A stretch of DNA of 64,000 nt from Desulfobacteraceae bacterium (GTDB taxonomy: Bacteria; Desulfobacterota; Desulfobacteria; Desulfobacterales; JAABSP01): contig JAABSP010000009.1 in NCBI GenBank assembly GCA_011390345.1, forward strand, positions 22,651 through 86,650, written 5' to 3'. Shown here in pieces: positions 18,019-26,670 of this stretch (the first letter of the stretch is position 1; each line of letters opens with the position of its first letter). Below the pieces are notes generated by a model, which ran no database searches, was not told the DNA's origin, and worked only from the letters and a program-made list of their open reading frames with translations. Made by a program: the position numbers and the translations under genes.

Positions 18019-19716
18019 ATGGAACATGCGCGACTATTAATTGCCATCGTACTTTCCTTCCTTGTCTTTTTTTTGTGGGAATTATTTTTTGTGGATCAGG
18101 AGGCTGTCAAACCGCCTCCCCAACAGCAGAGCCAGAAAGAGACTCTCCCGGGGCCGGAAACGGGTCCGGCCGTCACTCCGGAACCGGAAGGGGGCGAAAC
18201 CCTTCAGCCGCAGCAGAGACAGGCTGAAACGCTTCTCCCTGCGGAAGGGACAGGAGCAACAGAGCCGGAGACCCCTATTATTCCGCTCAGGAAGATCACC
18301 GTGGAGACACCGCTCTATACGGTGGAGATCTCTGAAAAGGGCGCGGCATTCACCAGCTTCCGGCTTCATGAGTATAAAGAGACCGTGGAGAAGGATTCCC
18401 CCCCCAAGGAGCTGGTTCCGGCAGCAGCCGGAAGAACCCTCTACACCCGTTTTGAAAACGGAACCGCTGCGCCTCTTGCCGACGCCCGCTTTATCGCGGA
18501 CACGAGACAGGATCGGATTTCCGCGGTCGGAAGACCCCGGGAGCTGGCCTTTACCTGGCAATCCTCTGAAGGGTTGACGGTTCAGAAAGTCTTCCGGTTT
18601 TCGCCCGATACATATCTCATCGGCATGAAGATTTCGGTGAAGAACCTGACGGAACTCCCTCTGAATGCGCCGCTGGCCATCGGTCTTGCCGGAAACAGAG
18701 AGGATTCCGGAAGCTACGCGTTTGAGGGGCTCAGCACCCTGAAGGACAACGATCTGGAGCAGATCCGTCCCAAGGACATCAAAGGAGAGCAGACACTTGC
18801 CGGAGAGATCCAGTGGATCGCATCCGAAACCCAGTATTTTATCGCGGCAATTCTGCCGGATCAGCCGGTGGCCGCCAAAATGCATCTGGCGGAAAAGGAG
18901 ATCGGTATCGCGGGGGAATACATCACACCGCCCCGGGCAGTCCCGGCCGGCGGGAGCCAGACCTATGATTTCCATCTCTATTTCGGCCCCAAAAGCCTAT
19001 CCATCCTGAACGGAATCAACAATCAGTTGGCCCGGGCCATAGACTTCGGCTGGTTCGATTTTCTGGCCAAGCCGAGCCTCTGGGTGATGAATTTCCTCTA
19101 CGGCTTTATTCCCAACTACGGCATCGCGATCATCATCCTCACGACGATGATCAAGCTGATCCTCTGGCCCCTGGGCAACAAGGGGTACAAGTCGATGAAC
19201 GAAATGAAGAAGCTCCAGCCGGAAATGACGCGCATCCGGGATAAGTACAAGGATGACAAGAAAAAGATGAACGAGGAGATGATGGGGCTGTATAAGACCT
19301 ACAAGATCAATCCCATGGGGGGGTGTCTGCCCATGATCCTCCAGATCCCGGTCTTCATCGCCCTGTACCGGATGCTCTATGAGGCCATCGAGCTTCGCCA
19401 TGCCCCCTTCTTCCTCTGGATCAATGATCTCTCCGCGCCGGACCGGCTCTTCAACTTCGATGTGGGATATATCCCACTTATGCAACCCCCTTACGGCATA
19501 CCCGTATTGACGATTATCATGGGCGCGACCATGTTTTTTCAGCAGAAGATGTCTCCGCCGCCCGGAGATCCCACACAGGCAAAGATGATGACCTTTCTGC
19601 CCATCGTCTTTACCTTTATCTTCATCAATTTTCCCTCGGGGCTGGTGCTTTACTGGATGGTGAACAATGTTCTGTCGATCGCGCAGCAGTACTACATCTC
19701 TAAGAAACAGGCATAA
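18019..19716 (+). CDS. yidC: Membrane protein insertase YidC
   Basis: 565 residues, the long Gram-negative form. TM1 is at about residues 5-20, followed by a Pro/Glu/Gln-rich linker and the periplasmic beta-rich domain (residues ~95-330). The conserved five-helix insertase core begins near FLAKPSLWVMNFLYGFIPNYG and includes GNKGYKSMNEMKKLQPEM, the cytoplasmic hairpin rich in Lys/Met, and NPMGGCLPMILQIPVFIALYRML. FPSGLVLYWMVNNVLSI is the last helix. It inserts inner-membrane proteins alone or with SecYEG. Confidence 0.97.
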   Translation: MEHARLLIAIVLSFLVFFLWELFFVDQEAVKPPPQQQSQKETLPGPETGPAVTPEPEGGETLQPQQRQAETLLPAEGTGATEPETPIIPLRKITVETPLYTVEISEKGAAFTSFRLHEYKETVEKDSPPKELVPAAAGRTLYTRFENGTAAPLADARFIADTRQDRISAVGRPRELAFTWQSSEGLTVQKVFRFSPDTYLIGMKISVKNLTELPLNAPLAIGLAGNREDSGSYAFEGLSTLKDNDLEQIRPKDIKGEQTLAGEIQWIASETQYFIAAILPDQPVAAKMHLAEKEIGIAGEYITPPRAVPAGGSQTYDFHLYFGPKSLSILNGINNQLARAIDFGWFDFLAKPSLWVMNFLYGFIPNYGIAIIILTTMIKLILWPLGNKGYKSMNEMKKLQPEMTRIRDKYKDDKKKMNEEMMGLYKTYKINPMGGCLPMILQIPVFIALYRMLYEAIELRHAPFFLWINDLSAPDRLFNFDVGYIPLMQPPYGIPVLTIIMGATMFFQQKMSPPPGDPTQAKMMTFLPIVFTFIFINFPSGLVLYWMVNNVLSIAQQYYISKKQA

Positions 19717-19734
19717 TACGGAGGTCTAAAACCC

Positions 19735-20976
19735 ATGCCGACAAGTTTGGAATTCGAAGACAAGCTCGTCGAGAATGCGGTGGAAAAAGCGTGCCGCGAA
19801 TTGAACATTTCCAAAGAGAAGCTCAAGTACGACGTGATCTCCTACGGCTCCAGCGGCATCTTCGGCTTGGTCGGAACCAAAAAGGCGCGCATCCGCGTCA
19901 CTCTGCCCGATGCCCATAAACATCGGCCCAAGGCCGAGGAAGCGGCAGGAATCGGTGCAAGAGAAGAGGAAAGAATCGCACAGGAGGAGATCCGGGAGAC
20001 GGTCAGTTCGCTGGTAGAGGAAGCTTTTGAGAGCACCCCTCCCCAGGAGGAGCCTTTTGAGGCTGCAGTTGAGAACGGATTCTCTCAGGAATCAGACAAA
20101 GAATCATCTCCGGACTCGGTGCAGAGTTCAGCACCGAATTCCGCGCAGGAACCGGAAAAAGTGAGTGAGCCGGCATCCCCTGAAAAACCGGAGCCGGAGA
20201 GGAGATCCAAGTCCTCGGGAAAACCGCGGCGGAAATCCTCCCGATCCAAGCGAAAATCGAACAAAGGCGAAGCGAGCAGCCCAGGAGATGCCCAGGGAAA
20301 GAGGGGCAAGGAGCCCCTTCCCTCTTCCGAGCCCCATCCGGATCTGACTGAGGCCCCTGTGGAGCCCTCGGGCAGGGACGACAGCCGAAATCTCCCGGAA
20401 GATGTCCGCCTGGGTACGGGTCTGGAACGGTCCTGCGAGGATCTCGCCGAGACCGAACCCATCGGTTCTGACAGCGCCGAAGAATCCGGAGAAGATACCA
20501 CAGGCCCGGCCATCGAGAAGGGCGAGGCGGTTCTCCAGCGCGTCATCGATTTCATTACCACCGGCGCGGCCATCTCTGTAAAGCGGGAGAAAGAGCGGGT
20601 GCTCTATCAGGTCAATGGAGGAGAGACCGGCGTGCTGATCGGCAGGCGGGGGCAGACCCTGGAGGCGATTCAGTATCTGGTGGAAAAGATCGTCAACAAA
20701 CATGCCAGTGAGCGGATTCGGGTCCAAGTCGATATCGAAGGCTACCTCGACGGCCGGAAAAACCGGCTCAAGAATCTGGCCAACCGCCTTTCGGAAAAGG
20801 CCAAGCGGACCGGAAAGCCGGTGACGATCGGACAACTCAACTCTCATGACCGGCGGATCGTTCACCTCTCTTTAAAAGAGGACAATGGCGTCCGAACCCA
20901 GAGCATGGGGGACGGCTTCTACCGGAAACTGGTGATCTTTCCGAAAAAGAAGAGTTCAGGGCAGAAAAAGAAATAG
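19735..20976 (+). CDS. jag: RNA-binding protein Jag/KhpB with expanded acidic linker
   Basis: 413 residues. The Jag-N domain (1-60, ISYGSSGIFGLVGTKKARI) is followed by a roughly 200-residue low-complexity linker of Glu/Ser/Pro with a basic RRKSSRSKRKS patch. The C-terminal KH domain (VLIGRRGQTLEAIQ) and R3H domain (SHDRRIVHLSL) are complete. Typical Jag proteins are 200-350 residues, so the linker is long. It binds RNA and often works with KhpA. GGAGG precedes the ATG, and the gene continues the yidC-jag-mnmE order. Confidence 0.93.
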   Translation: MPTSLEFEDKLVENAVEKACRELNISKEKLKYDVISYGSSGIFGLVGTKKARIRVTLPDAHKHRPKAEEAAGIGAREEERIAQEEIRETVSSLVEEAFESTPPQEEPFEAAVENGFSQESDKESSPDSVQSSAPNSAQEPEKVSEPASPEKPEPERRSKSSGKPRRKSSRSKRKSNKGEASSPGDAQGKRGKEPLPSSEPHPDLTEAPVEPSGRDDSRNLPEDVRLGTGLERSCEDLAETEPIGSDSAEESGEDTTGPAIEKGEAVLQRVIDFITTGAAISVKREKERVLYQVNGGETGVLIGRRGQTLEAIQYLVEKIVNKHASERIRVQVDIEGYLDGRKNRLKNLANRLSEKAKRTGKPVTIGQLNSHDRRIVHLSLKEDNGVRTQSMGDGFYRKLVIFPKKKSSGQKKK

Positions 20977-20993
20977 GCGGTTTTTTCGGCTCC

Positions 20994-22412
20994 ATGAAGA
21001 ATGAAACCATTGCCGCGATCGCAACACCGCCGGGCAGTGGCGGGATCGGCATCATCCGGATTTCTGGCGGAAAAACCCGCCTGGTGATGGAAGAGATCTT
21101 CCGAAGAGCCGGGAATGAAGCCGGTCATCTGCCCCCCCATCGCCTCTGTTACGGCCATATTGTGGCCCCGGAATCGGATCGGGTGATCGACGAGGTTCTG
21201 GCGGTTCTGATGCCGAAACCGGCATCCTACACCCGGGAGGATGTGGCCGAGATCCAGGCCCATGCAGGGCCTGCGGTACTGGAGGCGATTCTCGATCTGA
21301 TCCTGAGCCGGGGGGTGCGCCTGGCCGAGCCCGGGGAGTTCACGCGGCGGGCATTTATGAATGGCCGCATCGATCTGACCCAGGCCGAGGGAATCATCGA
21401 TATCATTACGGCCGGCACCGATCGGGCACTTGCAGCAGCATCGGCTCAGATGAGAGGCGCCATCGGCCGAAAAATGGAAGCGCTTCGGAATCGGCTCCTG
21501 GAGATCCTTGGAGAGCTGGAGGCAGCTATCGATTTTCCCGACGATATCGAGGGGGAAAAAATCCTTCCGATCCAGGAGCGAATTGCAGATCTGAAAAAGA
21601 TCTCTGACCGAATTGAGGAGATGATCGCCCGGAGCCGGGATTCGAGAATAGTTCGGGAGGGTCTCAAAGTCGTGGTACTGGGAAGGCCCAATGTCGGCAA
21701 GTCCAGCCTGATGAATGCGCTTCTGGGTCAGGAGCGGGCTATTGTTACACCGATACCGGGGACGACCCGGGATGCCATCGAAGCTCCCTTTGCGGCTGGC
21801 GGAATGGTGCTCTCTCTCATCGATACTGCAGGCATCCATGAGAGCCGGGATACGGTGGAAAGGATCGGTATCCATCGAACCCGGCAGTGCATTCAGGAGG
21901 CCGATCTGCTGATTTTTGTGCTGGAGGGGAGCGAGTTCACCGCGGATGACCGGCAGATCTATGGAGAGATTCAAAAAAAGCCAAAAATTATCCTCCTCAA
22001 CAAATGGGATCTGGTAAAGGAAACCGCGCCCATTCCCGAGACGCCCTTTGCATCGGGTTCGGATAAGGGAACGGCGTGGGCCCCCGGGGACAAAGAGAAT
22101 GATACTATCCTGAAAACCTCAGCCCTCTTCGGAGAGGGCATCGACGAACTCCGAATGGCCATTGGAGGATGGGTGCAGCGATTGACACCGGATGAAAGCC
22201 CAATCCTCCCCAACCTTCGCCACGGGGCGCTGCTGGCCTCTGCGCAGGATCTTCTGACCTCGGCCATCGAGGGTTTCAAAGATGGCATCCCCCCGGATCT
22301 GATCGCAATCGATATCCGGGAGGCCATCCGCACCATCGGAAAGATCACCGGCGAGGAGGCGGAGCCCGATCTGCTGGATGAGATTTTCTCCCGATTCTGC
22401 ATCGGGAAATAG
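20994..22412 (+). CDS. mnmE: tRNA modification GTPase MnmE
   Basis: 472 residues. With MnmG it installs the cmnm5 group on wobble uridine of certain tRNAs. The N-terminal tetrahydrofolate-binding domain (IAAIATPPGSGGIGIIRISG) is followed by a helical domain containing the inserted G domain: P-loop G230RPNVGKSS, TPIPGTTRD and NKWD. The C-terminal FCIGK motif, whose Cys is catalytic, is intact. It starts 17 bases after jag. The usual next genes (mnmG, rsmG, parA, parB) are not present here. Confidence 0.97.
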   Translation: MKNETIAAIATPPGSGGIGIIRISGGKTRLVMEEIFRRAGNEAGHLPPHRLCYGHIVAPESDRVIDEVLAVLMPKPASYTREDVAEIQAHAGPAVLEAILDLILSRGVRLAEPGEFTRRAFMNGRIDLTQAEGIIDIITAGTDRALAAASAQMRGAIGRKMEALRNRLLEILGELEAAIDFPDDIEGEKILPIQERIADLKKISDRIEEMIARSRDSRIVREGLKVVVLGRPNVGKSSLMNALLGQERAIVTPIPGTTRDAIEAPFAAGGMVLSLIDTAGIHESRDTVERIGIHRTRQCIQEADLLIFVLEGSEFTADDRQIYGEIQKKPKIILLNKWDLVKETAPIPETPFASGSDKGTAWAPGDKENDTILKTSALFGEGIDELRMAIGGWVQRLTPDESPILPNLRHGALLASAQDLLTSAIEGFKDGIPPDLIAIDIREAIRTIGKITGEEAEPDLLDEIFSRFCIGK

Positions 22413-22413
22413 T

Positions 22414-22429
22414 GGTTTCACGTGGAACA
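22414..22429. promoter_or_regulatory. parS: parS-like ParB-binding palindrome
   Basis: GGTTTCACGTGGAACA differs from the known degenerate parS pattern TGTTNCACGTGNAACA only at the first base. It lies immediately after the mnmE stop, in a block that usually flanks the origin. ParB binding is an inference from the match and the location. Confidence 0.6.
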
Positions 22430-22469
22430 TGAAGCCGCAAAAACTTGTTTTTAAAGGAGATACAATCGA

Positions 22470-23156
22470 ATGAACGTCGATTTTGAACCATTTTTCAAGC
22501 GATATGAAGCCCTCGTAATAGCGGCCGATGAGGCATTCCAGAGGGTACAGGCGGAAAATACCGATGAGGTTCGCTGCAGCATCGGCTGTTCAGACTGCTG
22601 CCATGCGCTCTTCGATCTCACCCTCATCGAAGCCATCTATGCCAATCAGAAATATCGGGAAACATTGGACCCGGAAAAGCGGGCAGAGCAGACAGAGCGG
22701 ATCAACCGCGCCGACCGACAGATCTACAAGATCAAAAAAGAGGCATTTAAGCAGTTGGAGGCCGGTGAGGATGAGGAGAAGATCATTCATGAGATGGCCG
22801 GGGTCCGGGTGAGATGCCCCATGCTCAACGATGAGAACCGGTGCGATCTCTATGATTATCGCCCCATAACCTGTCGCCTCTACGGGATTCCCACAGCCAT
22901 CAACGGCCATTCCCACACCTGCGGGATCTCCGGATTTGAGCCGGGCACCCCCTACCCCACCGTCAATCTGGATGCCATCCACAATTCACTGCTCCGAATC
23001 TCGGCCGATTTTGTGGCATCTTTAAAGACCCGGCACGTCCGGATGGGGGACATTCTTGTGCCGCTCTCCATGGCGCTGCTGACCAATTACAATGAGGAAT
23101 ACCTCGGGATCAAGCCGCCGGAAAAGGAGAAGGAAAAGGAGAAATCCGATGCCTGA
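22470..23156 (+). CDS. YkgJ-family cysteine-cluster protein
   Basis: 228 residues with a cysteine cluster of the YkgJ/UPF0153 type: SIGCSDCC near residue 33, then RCPML...RCDLYDYRPITCRLYGIP and a further CGISG. Such clusters are predicted to bind zinc or an Fe-S cluster; no biochemical role is established. AAAGGAG precedes the ATG. It overlaps the following ORF by 8 bases, so the two are probably co-translated. It lies behind the parS-like site. Confidence 0.8.
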   Translation: MNVDFEPFFKRYEALVIAADEAFQRVQAENTDEVRCSIGCSDCCHALFDLTLIEAIYANQKYRETLDPEKRAEQTERINRADRQIYKIKKEAFKQLEAGEDEEKIIHEMAGVRVRCPMLNDENRCDLYDYRPITCRLYGIPTAINGHSHTCGISGFEPGTPYPTVNLDAIHNSLLRISADFVASLKTRHVRMGDILVPLSMALLTNYNEEYLGIKPPEKEKEKEKSDA

Positions 23157-23496
23157 GTTCACTTCCGAAGAGACCGAAGACCGGAAAAAGGCCATCTTCG
23201 ACAGCATGTCGGAACGGCGGCAGAAGCATATCCTGAAGAGGGGGTATGAAAAGTGGGACCCTTTTGCTGAGCCCAAAGACCCGATTGATATCCGCAAGGA
23301 CCCGACCAAGAGAACCTCGAAAATGCTGATCCGGGAGTTTCTCCAGAGCTATACCGAAAATTGCAGCACGCAGTTTTCGGGCGGGGCCCTCGAGATCTGT
23401 CTGGGGATCATCAACGATGACGATCGTTACCGGGGGATGTTTGAATTCTCCTGCTGGTATTATGATCTATTGAAAAAAGAAGGACACCGGAAGTGA
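23149..23496 (+). CDS. Conserved hypothetical protein (unknown)
   Basis: 115 residues, hydrophilic and charged, no transmembrane segment and no family I recognise. The segment SMSERRQKHILKRGYEKWDPF is the most distinctive, and the C-terminus is aromatic (FEFSCWYYDLL). The ATG at 23149 overlaps the upstream Cys-cluster gene by 8 bases. The upstream in-frame region is the wrong frame of that gene and was left out. Co-translation suggests a shared function. Confidence 0.6.
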   Translation: MPEFTSEETEDRKKAIFDSMSERRQKHILKRGYEKWDPFAEPKDPIDIRKDPTKRTSKMLIREFLQSYTENCSTQFSGGALEICLGIINDDDRYRGMFEFSCWYYDLLKKEGHRK

Positions 23497-23512
23497 CCAA
23501 AAGGAGGTCGCG

Positions 23513-24004
23513 ATGAAACAGCAGTATACCATTGTCAGAGATGACGGGAAAGCGGAACTGGTAATCAGCGAATTTGCGGAACTGGACAAAGACAGCTTCT
23601 CCCTTCTCTGCGAGCAGAGGTATCCGGCCGGTACCATAGAAGCTGCATTGAAAAAGGGAAAGGAATCCCTGATCCTGACCATACGAACCCTCAATCTCTA
23701 TCCGCCCGGAGCCTATGCAGCACGGATTGCCGATGCCATCGCGGATCTGTATGAGAATTCCGAGGAGAAGAATCGGATCGAGATCACCCTGGATGATCTT
23801 ATTGAACTGGGCCGGGGGGAAGAGATCGAAGAGATTGAAGAGGAGGAGGATATCGAAGAGGAGGAAGAGGAGGAGGAGGATATCGATGAACTCCTGGACG
23901 AGGATCTCGATGACGAGTTTGACGAGACCGAGTCGATCGACCCGATCAACTCCCCGCTTCAGATTGCAGACGATGATTCATTGGATGGGGATGATGACAC
24001 CTGA
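23513..24004 (+). CDS. Acidic hypothetical protein
   Basis: 163 residues. The first 110 look folded, with alternating hydrophobic positions and a helix around AARIADAIADLYE. The remainder is extremely acidic: Glu runs separated by Ile, then a DELLDEDLDDEFDE stretch, encoded by repeated GAG/GAA codons. AAGGAGG precedes the ATG. No family is recognised. The acidic tail suggests binding to a basic partner, but that is speculation. It is the last gene before the efflux operon, 15 bases away. Confidence 0.6.
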   Translation: MKQQYTIVRDDGKAELVISEFAELDKDSFSLLCEQRYPAGTIEAALKKGKESLILTIRTLNLYPPGAYAARIADAIADLYENSEEKNRIEITLDDLIELGRGEEIEEIEEEEDIEEEEEEEEDIDELLDEDLDDEFDETESIDPINSPLQIADDDSLDGDDDT

Positions 24005-24019
24005 CGAAAGGGTCCGGCC

Positions 24020-25399
24020 ATGTCCTCTCCCCTTCTGAGCCGCGGCCTTGCTGCAGTTCTTCTCTTTACCATCTTCGGCTTCATGGGCTGCAGCGGCACC
24101 CCGGAAAGGGTTCCTGCAGCCCCTCCCGTTACTGAGCCGGATGGTCCCCTTCGGGCCATCCGGCCCGACCCCTTCTGGTGGAAGGGGTTTTCCGATCCCC
24201 TTCTCGATGTGCTGGTGGAGACAGCCCTCCATGAAAACCTCCGGCTGAAAACAGCGTTTGCCCGGCTGGAAACGGCCAGAGCCGCGGCGGCCCAGGCCGG
24301 TTCCCGCCTCTTCCCGGGGATCACCGGAGAGGGAGGTGCGGGACGGAGCCGGGCCATCTCTCCTGCCGGTGACGGCGATGCGGTCTATTCAAACCGATAC
24401 ACCATCGGGGTTGCGGCCGCCTATGAGGTGGATCTCTGGGGCCGCCTGGCCGCGCTTAGAGAGGGGGCCGAACTGGATGCACTGGCGGCCCAAAGCGATG
24501 TCGCGGCCATGCGGGTCACCATTACCGCAGAGGTGGCCGAGGCCTGGTTCTCCTTAGAGGCAGAGCGGGCAAGATTAAAGCTGCTCAGGGAGCAGATCCA
24601 AACCAACGAGACCTACCTGAAGCTGACCAAGCTCCGGTTCGGCCAGGGGCTTGCCGGTGCCGCGGACATCTACCAGCAGCGGGTGCAACTGTCGGGAACC
24701 AAGGCACAGCTTCCCCTCACCCTTGCACGGATCGCGAGGCTGTCGCACCGGCTCAATCTGCTCATGGGAAGAGCCCCCCAGTCCCCCATTCCAGAGATAT
24801 CGGAGATCACCGATCCCCCGGCCCCTCCGACAGGGGATCTACCCACGACCCTTCTGCAGCTTCGGCCCGACATCGAGGCGGCGCGCCTCCGGGTGGCTGC
24901 AGCCGATCAGCGGGCTGCGGCAGCGCTAGCGGATCGGTTTCCCGCGCTGCGCCTCAGCCTCTCTACCGGGTTTCGCGCGTCGGAGATCGCACAGCTCTTT
25001 GAAAGCTGGATATGGGATCTGGCAGCAGCGCTTTCCGGAACCATCTACGACGGCGGCGGAGAGGCCGCGGCGGTCCGGCGAGCCCGGTCCGTGGTTCAGG
25101 AGCGGATCTGGGAATATGCCGGAACCGCACTGAGAGCCTATGGGGAGGTGGAGGATGGGCTGGCGCAGATTGCCGGGGCACAGGAATACCTGGAGGCGTT
25201 GAACCAACAGATCGGACTGGCGGAAAACAGCCTCCGGGAGACCCGCTCCAGGTATGTCAACGGCCTTTCCGACTATCTTCCGGTCTTGACGACCCTGCAG
25301 ACACTTCAGCGGCTGGAGTTGGAGCGGATCGACGCTAGGCGTTCCCTGCTTTCGGACCGGATTACCCTCTGTCGGGCATTGGGAGGATATTGGATATGA
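24020..25399 (+). CDS. Outer-membrane efflux lipoprotein, TolC/NodT family
   Basis: 459 residues. The N-terminus is a lipoprotein signal with lipobox FMGC (Cys24). The body shows the duplicated TolC-like repeats: NLRLKTAFARLETARAAAAQ, then a second half starting near RPDIEAARLRVAAADQRAAA. It would form the outer-membrane channel of the RND pump encoded by the next two genes. Its stop overlaps the start of the adaptor gene in an ATGA. Substrate cannot be deduced. Confidence 0.92.
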   Translation: MSSPLLSRGLAAVLLFTIFGFMGCSGTPERVPAAPPVTEPDGPLRAIRPDPFWWKGFSDPLLDVLVETALHENLRLKTAFARLETARAAAAQAGSRLFPGITGEGGAGRSRAISPAGDGDAVYSNRYTIGVAAAYEVDLWGRLAALREGAELDALAAQSDVAAMRVTITAEVAEAWFSLEAERARLKLLREQIQTNETYLKLTKLRFGQGLAGAADIYQQRVQLSGTKAQLPLTLARIARLSHRLNLLMGRAPQSPIPEISEITDPPAPPTGDLPTTLLQLRPDIEAARLRVAAADQRAAAALADRFPALRLSLSTGFRASEIAQLFESWIWDLAAALSGTIYDGGGEAAAVRRARSVVQERIWEYAGTALRAYGEVEDGLAQIAGAQEYLEALNQQIGLAENSLRETRSRYVNGLSDYLPVLTTLQTLQRLELERIDARRSLLSDRITLCRALGGYWI

Positions 25400-26664
25400 G
25401 AGCCTTTTACAAGCTGGTCATCGTTCTGCTGATCCTCGGGGCCGGGCTTATGGCGGCCCGATGGCTGACCGCTACCAAACCAACCGCGCGGCGTCAGCCG
25501 GTTTCCGTGGGCCCTGCACTGGTGGATACGGTAAAGGCCCTCCCCGAAGATATTCAGGTCTATATCGATGCCATGGGAACCGTGATTCCGGCACGGGAGG
25601 TGACACTCCAACCGCGGGTTTCCGGCAAGGTGGTTTCGGTGCATCCGGATCTGGTTCCCGGAGGCCGCTTCCAGGAGGGAAAAGTGATACTGACCATCGA
25701 CGACAAAGATTATCAGTATGCCCTGGAGCAGCGTAAGGCCGATGTGGCCAGAGCCCGGATGGAGCTGCGGTCCGAAGAGGGACGGGCCGCGATCGCAGCC
25801 CAGGAGTGGGAGCTTCTGGCCGGGGAGATCCCCACCACGCCACAGGGGAAGGCGCTGGCCCTGCGGAAACCGCAGATCCGGAGCGCGCGTGCCGCGCTGG
25901 AAGGTACATTGGGCGCACTGAAAAAGGCCAGGCTGGACCTGGAGCGGACCGTGATCAAAGCCCCTTTCAACGCATTTGTGAAAGAGAAAATGGTCGATCT
26001 GGGCCAGCAGGTTACGCCCGCCTCACCGCTGGTCTCCCTGGCCGGAACAAATCAGTTCTGGGTTCAGATTTCGGTTCCGGTGGACCGCCTCCCCTACATT
26101 CGGCTTCCGATCTCAAATACAAAACAGGGGGCCGAGACGCGGATCTTTCAGGAGACAGGGGGCCGCGACCCGGCTGCAGTTCGAAAGGGATATGTTGTCC
26201 GACTTCTGGGAGAACTGGACCCGGCAGGCCGGATGGCCCGTCTGCTGGTCGCCATTCCCGATCCATTAGGGCTGGAATCCCCTGAAACCGATGAAACCGA
26301 TCAAAACCAGGAAAGCTGGGAAAGCCGGAGGGAGGAGATTCCGCTCCTGTTGGGGGCATACGTCCGTGTAGCAGTGGAAGGGCCGGTATTGGAAGATGTC
26401 TTCTCCATCTCCCGCCAGACTTTGCGGGAGGGAGACGTGGTCTGGCTGCTGGATGAGAATGACAGACTGGCCATGGCCCAAGTGGAGATCGTCTGGCGCC
26501 GGAAGGACGATCTGCTGGTCCGGGGGCTTTCCCCCGGGAGCCGGATCATCACCAGCCGGATCTCAGCACCTGTTCCCGGCATGGCGCTGATCCCGTCGGA
26601 AACCCGCCCCGATACCGATCTTCCCCGTACCGAAGAAATCCAACTCGACCCCGAAAAAGGATAA
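25396..26664 (+). CDS. RND efflux periplasmic adaptor (HlyD/MFP family)
   Basis: 422 residues. An N-terminal membrane anchor (about 5-25) precedes the biotinyl-lipoyl half-motif (VTLQPRVSGKVVSVHPDL), a coiled-coil hairpin (residues ~110-185), the second lipoyl half (ERTVIKAPFNAFVKEKMVDLG), a beta-barrel and a membrane-proximal domain. An acidic insertion (ETDETDQNQESWES) is present in the barrel region. The ATG at 25396 overlaps the upstream stop by 4 bases; a TTG at 25390 is the alternative. It bridges the RND pump to the outer-membrane channel. Confidence 0.92.
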   Translation: MRAFYKLVIVLLILGAGLMAARWLTATKPTARRQPVSVGPALVDTVKALPEDIQVYIDAMGTVIPAREVTLQPRVSGKVVSVHPDLVPGGRFQEGKVILTIDDKDYQYALEQRKADVARARMELRSEEGRAAIAAQEWELLAGEIPTTPQGKALALRKPQIRSARAALEGTLGALKKARLDLERTVIKAPFNAFVKEKMVDLGQQVTPASPLVSLAGTNQFWVQISVPVDRLPYIRLPISNTKQGAETRIFQETGGRDPAAVRKGYVVRLLGELDPAGRMARLLVAIPDPLGLESPETDETDQNQESWESRREEIPLLLGAYVRVAVEGPVLEDVFSISRQTLREGDVVWLLDENDRLAMAQVEIVWRRKDDLLVRGLSPGSRIITSRISAPVPGMALIPSETRPDTDLPRTEEIQLDPEKG

Positions 26665-26670
26665 GCTCTA

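Noticed and set aside
22381..22450. Reading the post-mnmE palindrome as a transcription terminator
   Set aside because: The arms are short and there is no T-tract; the match to parS is the better explanation.
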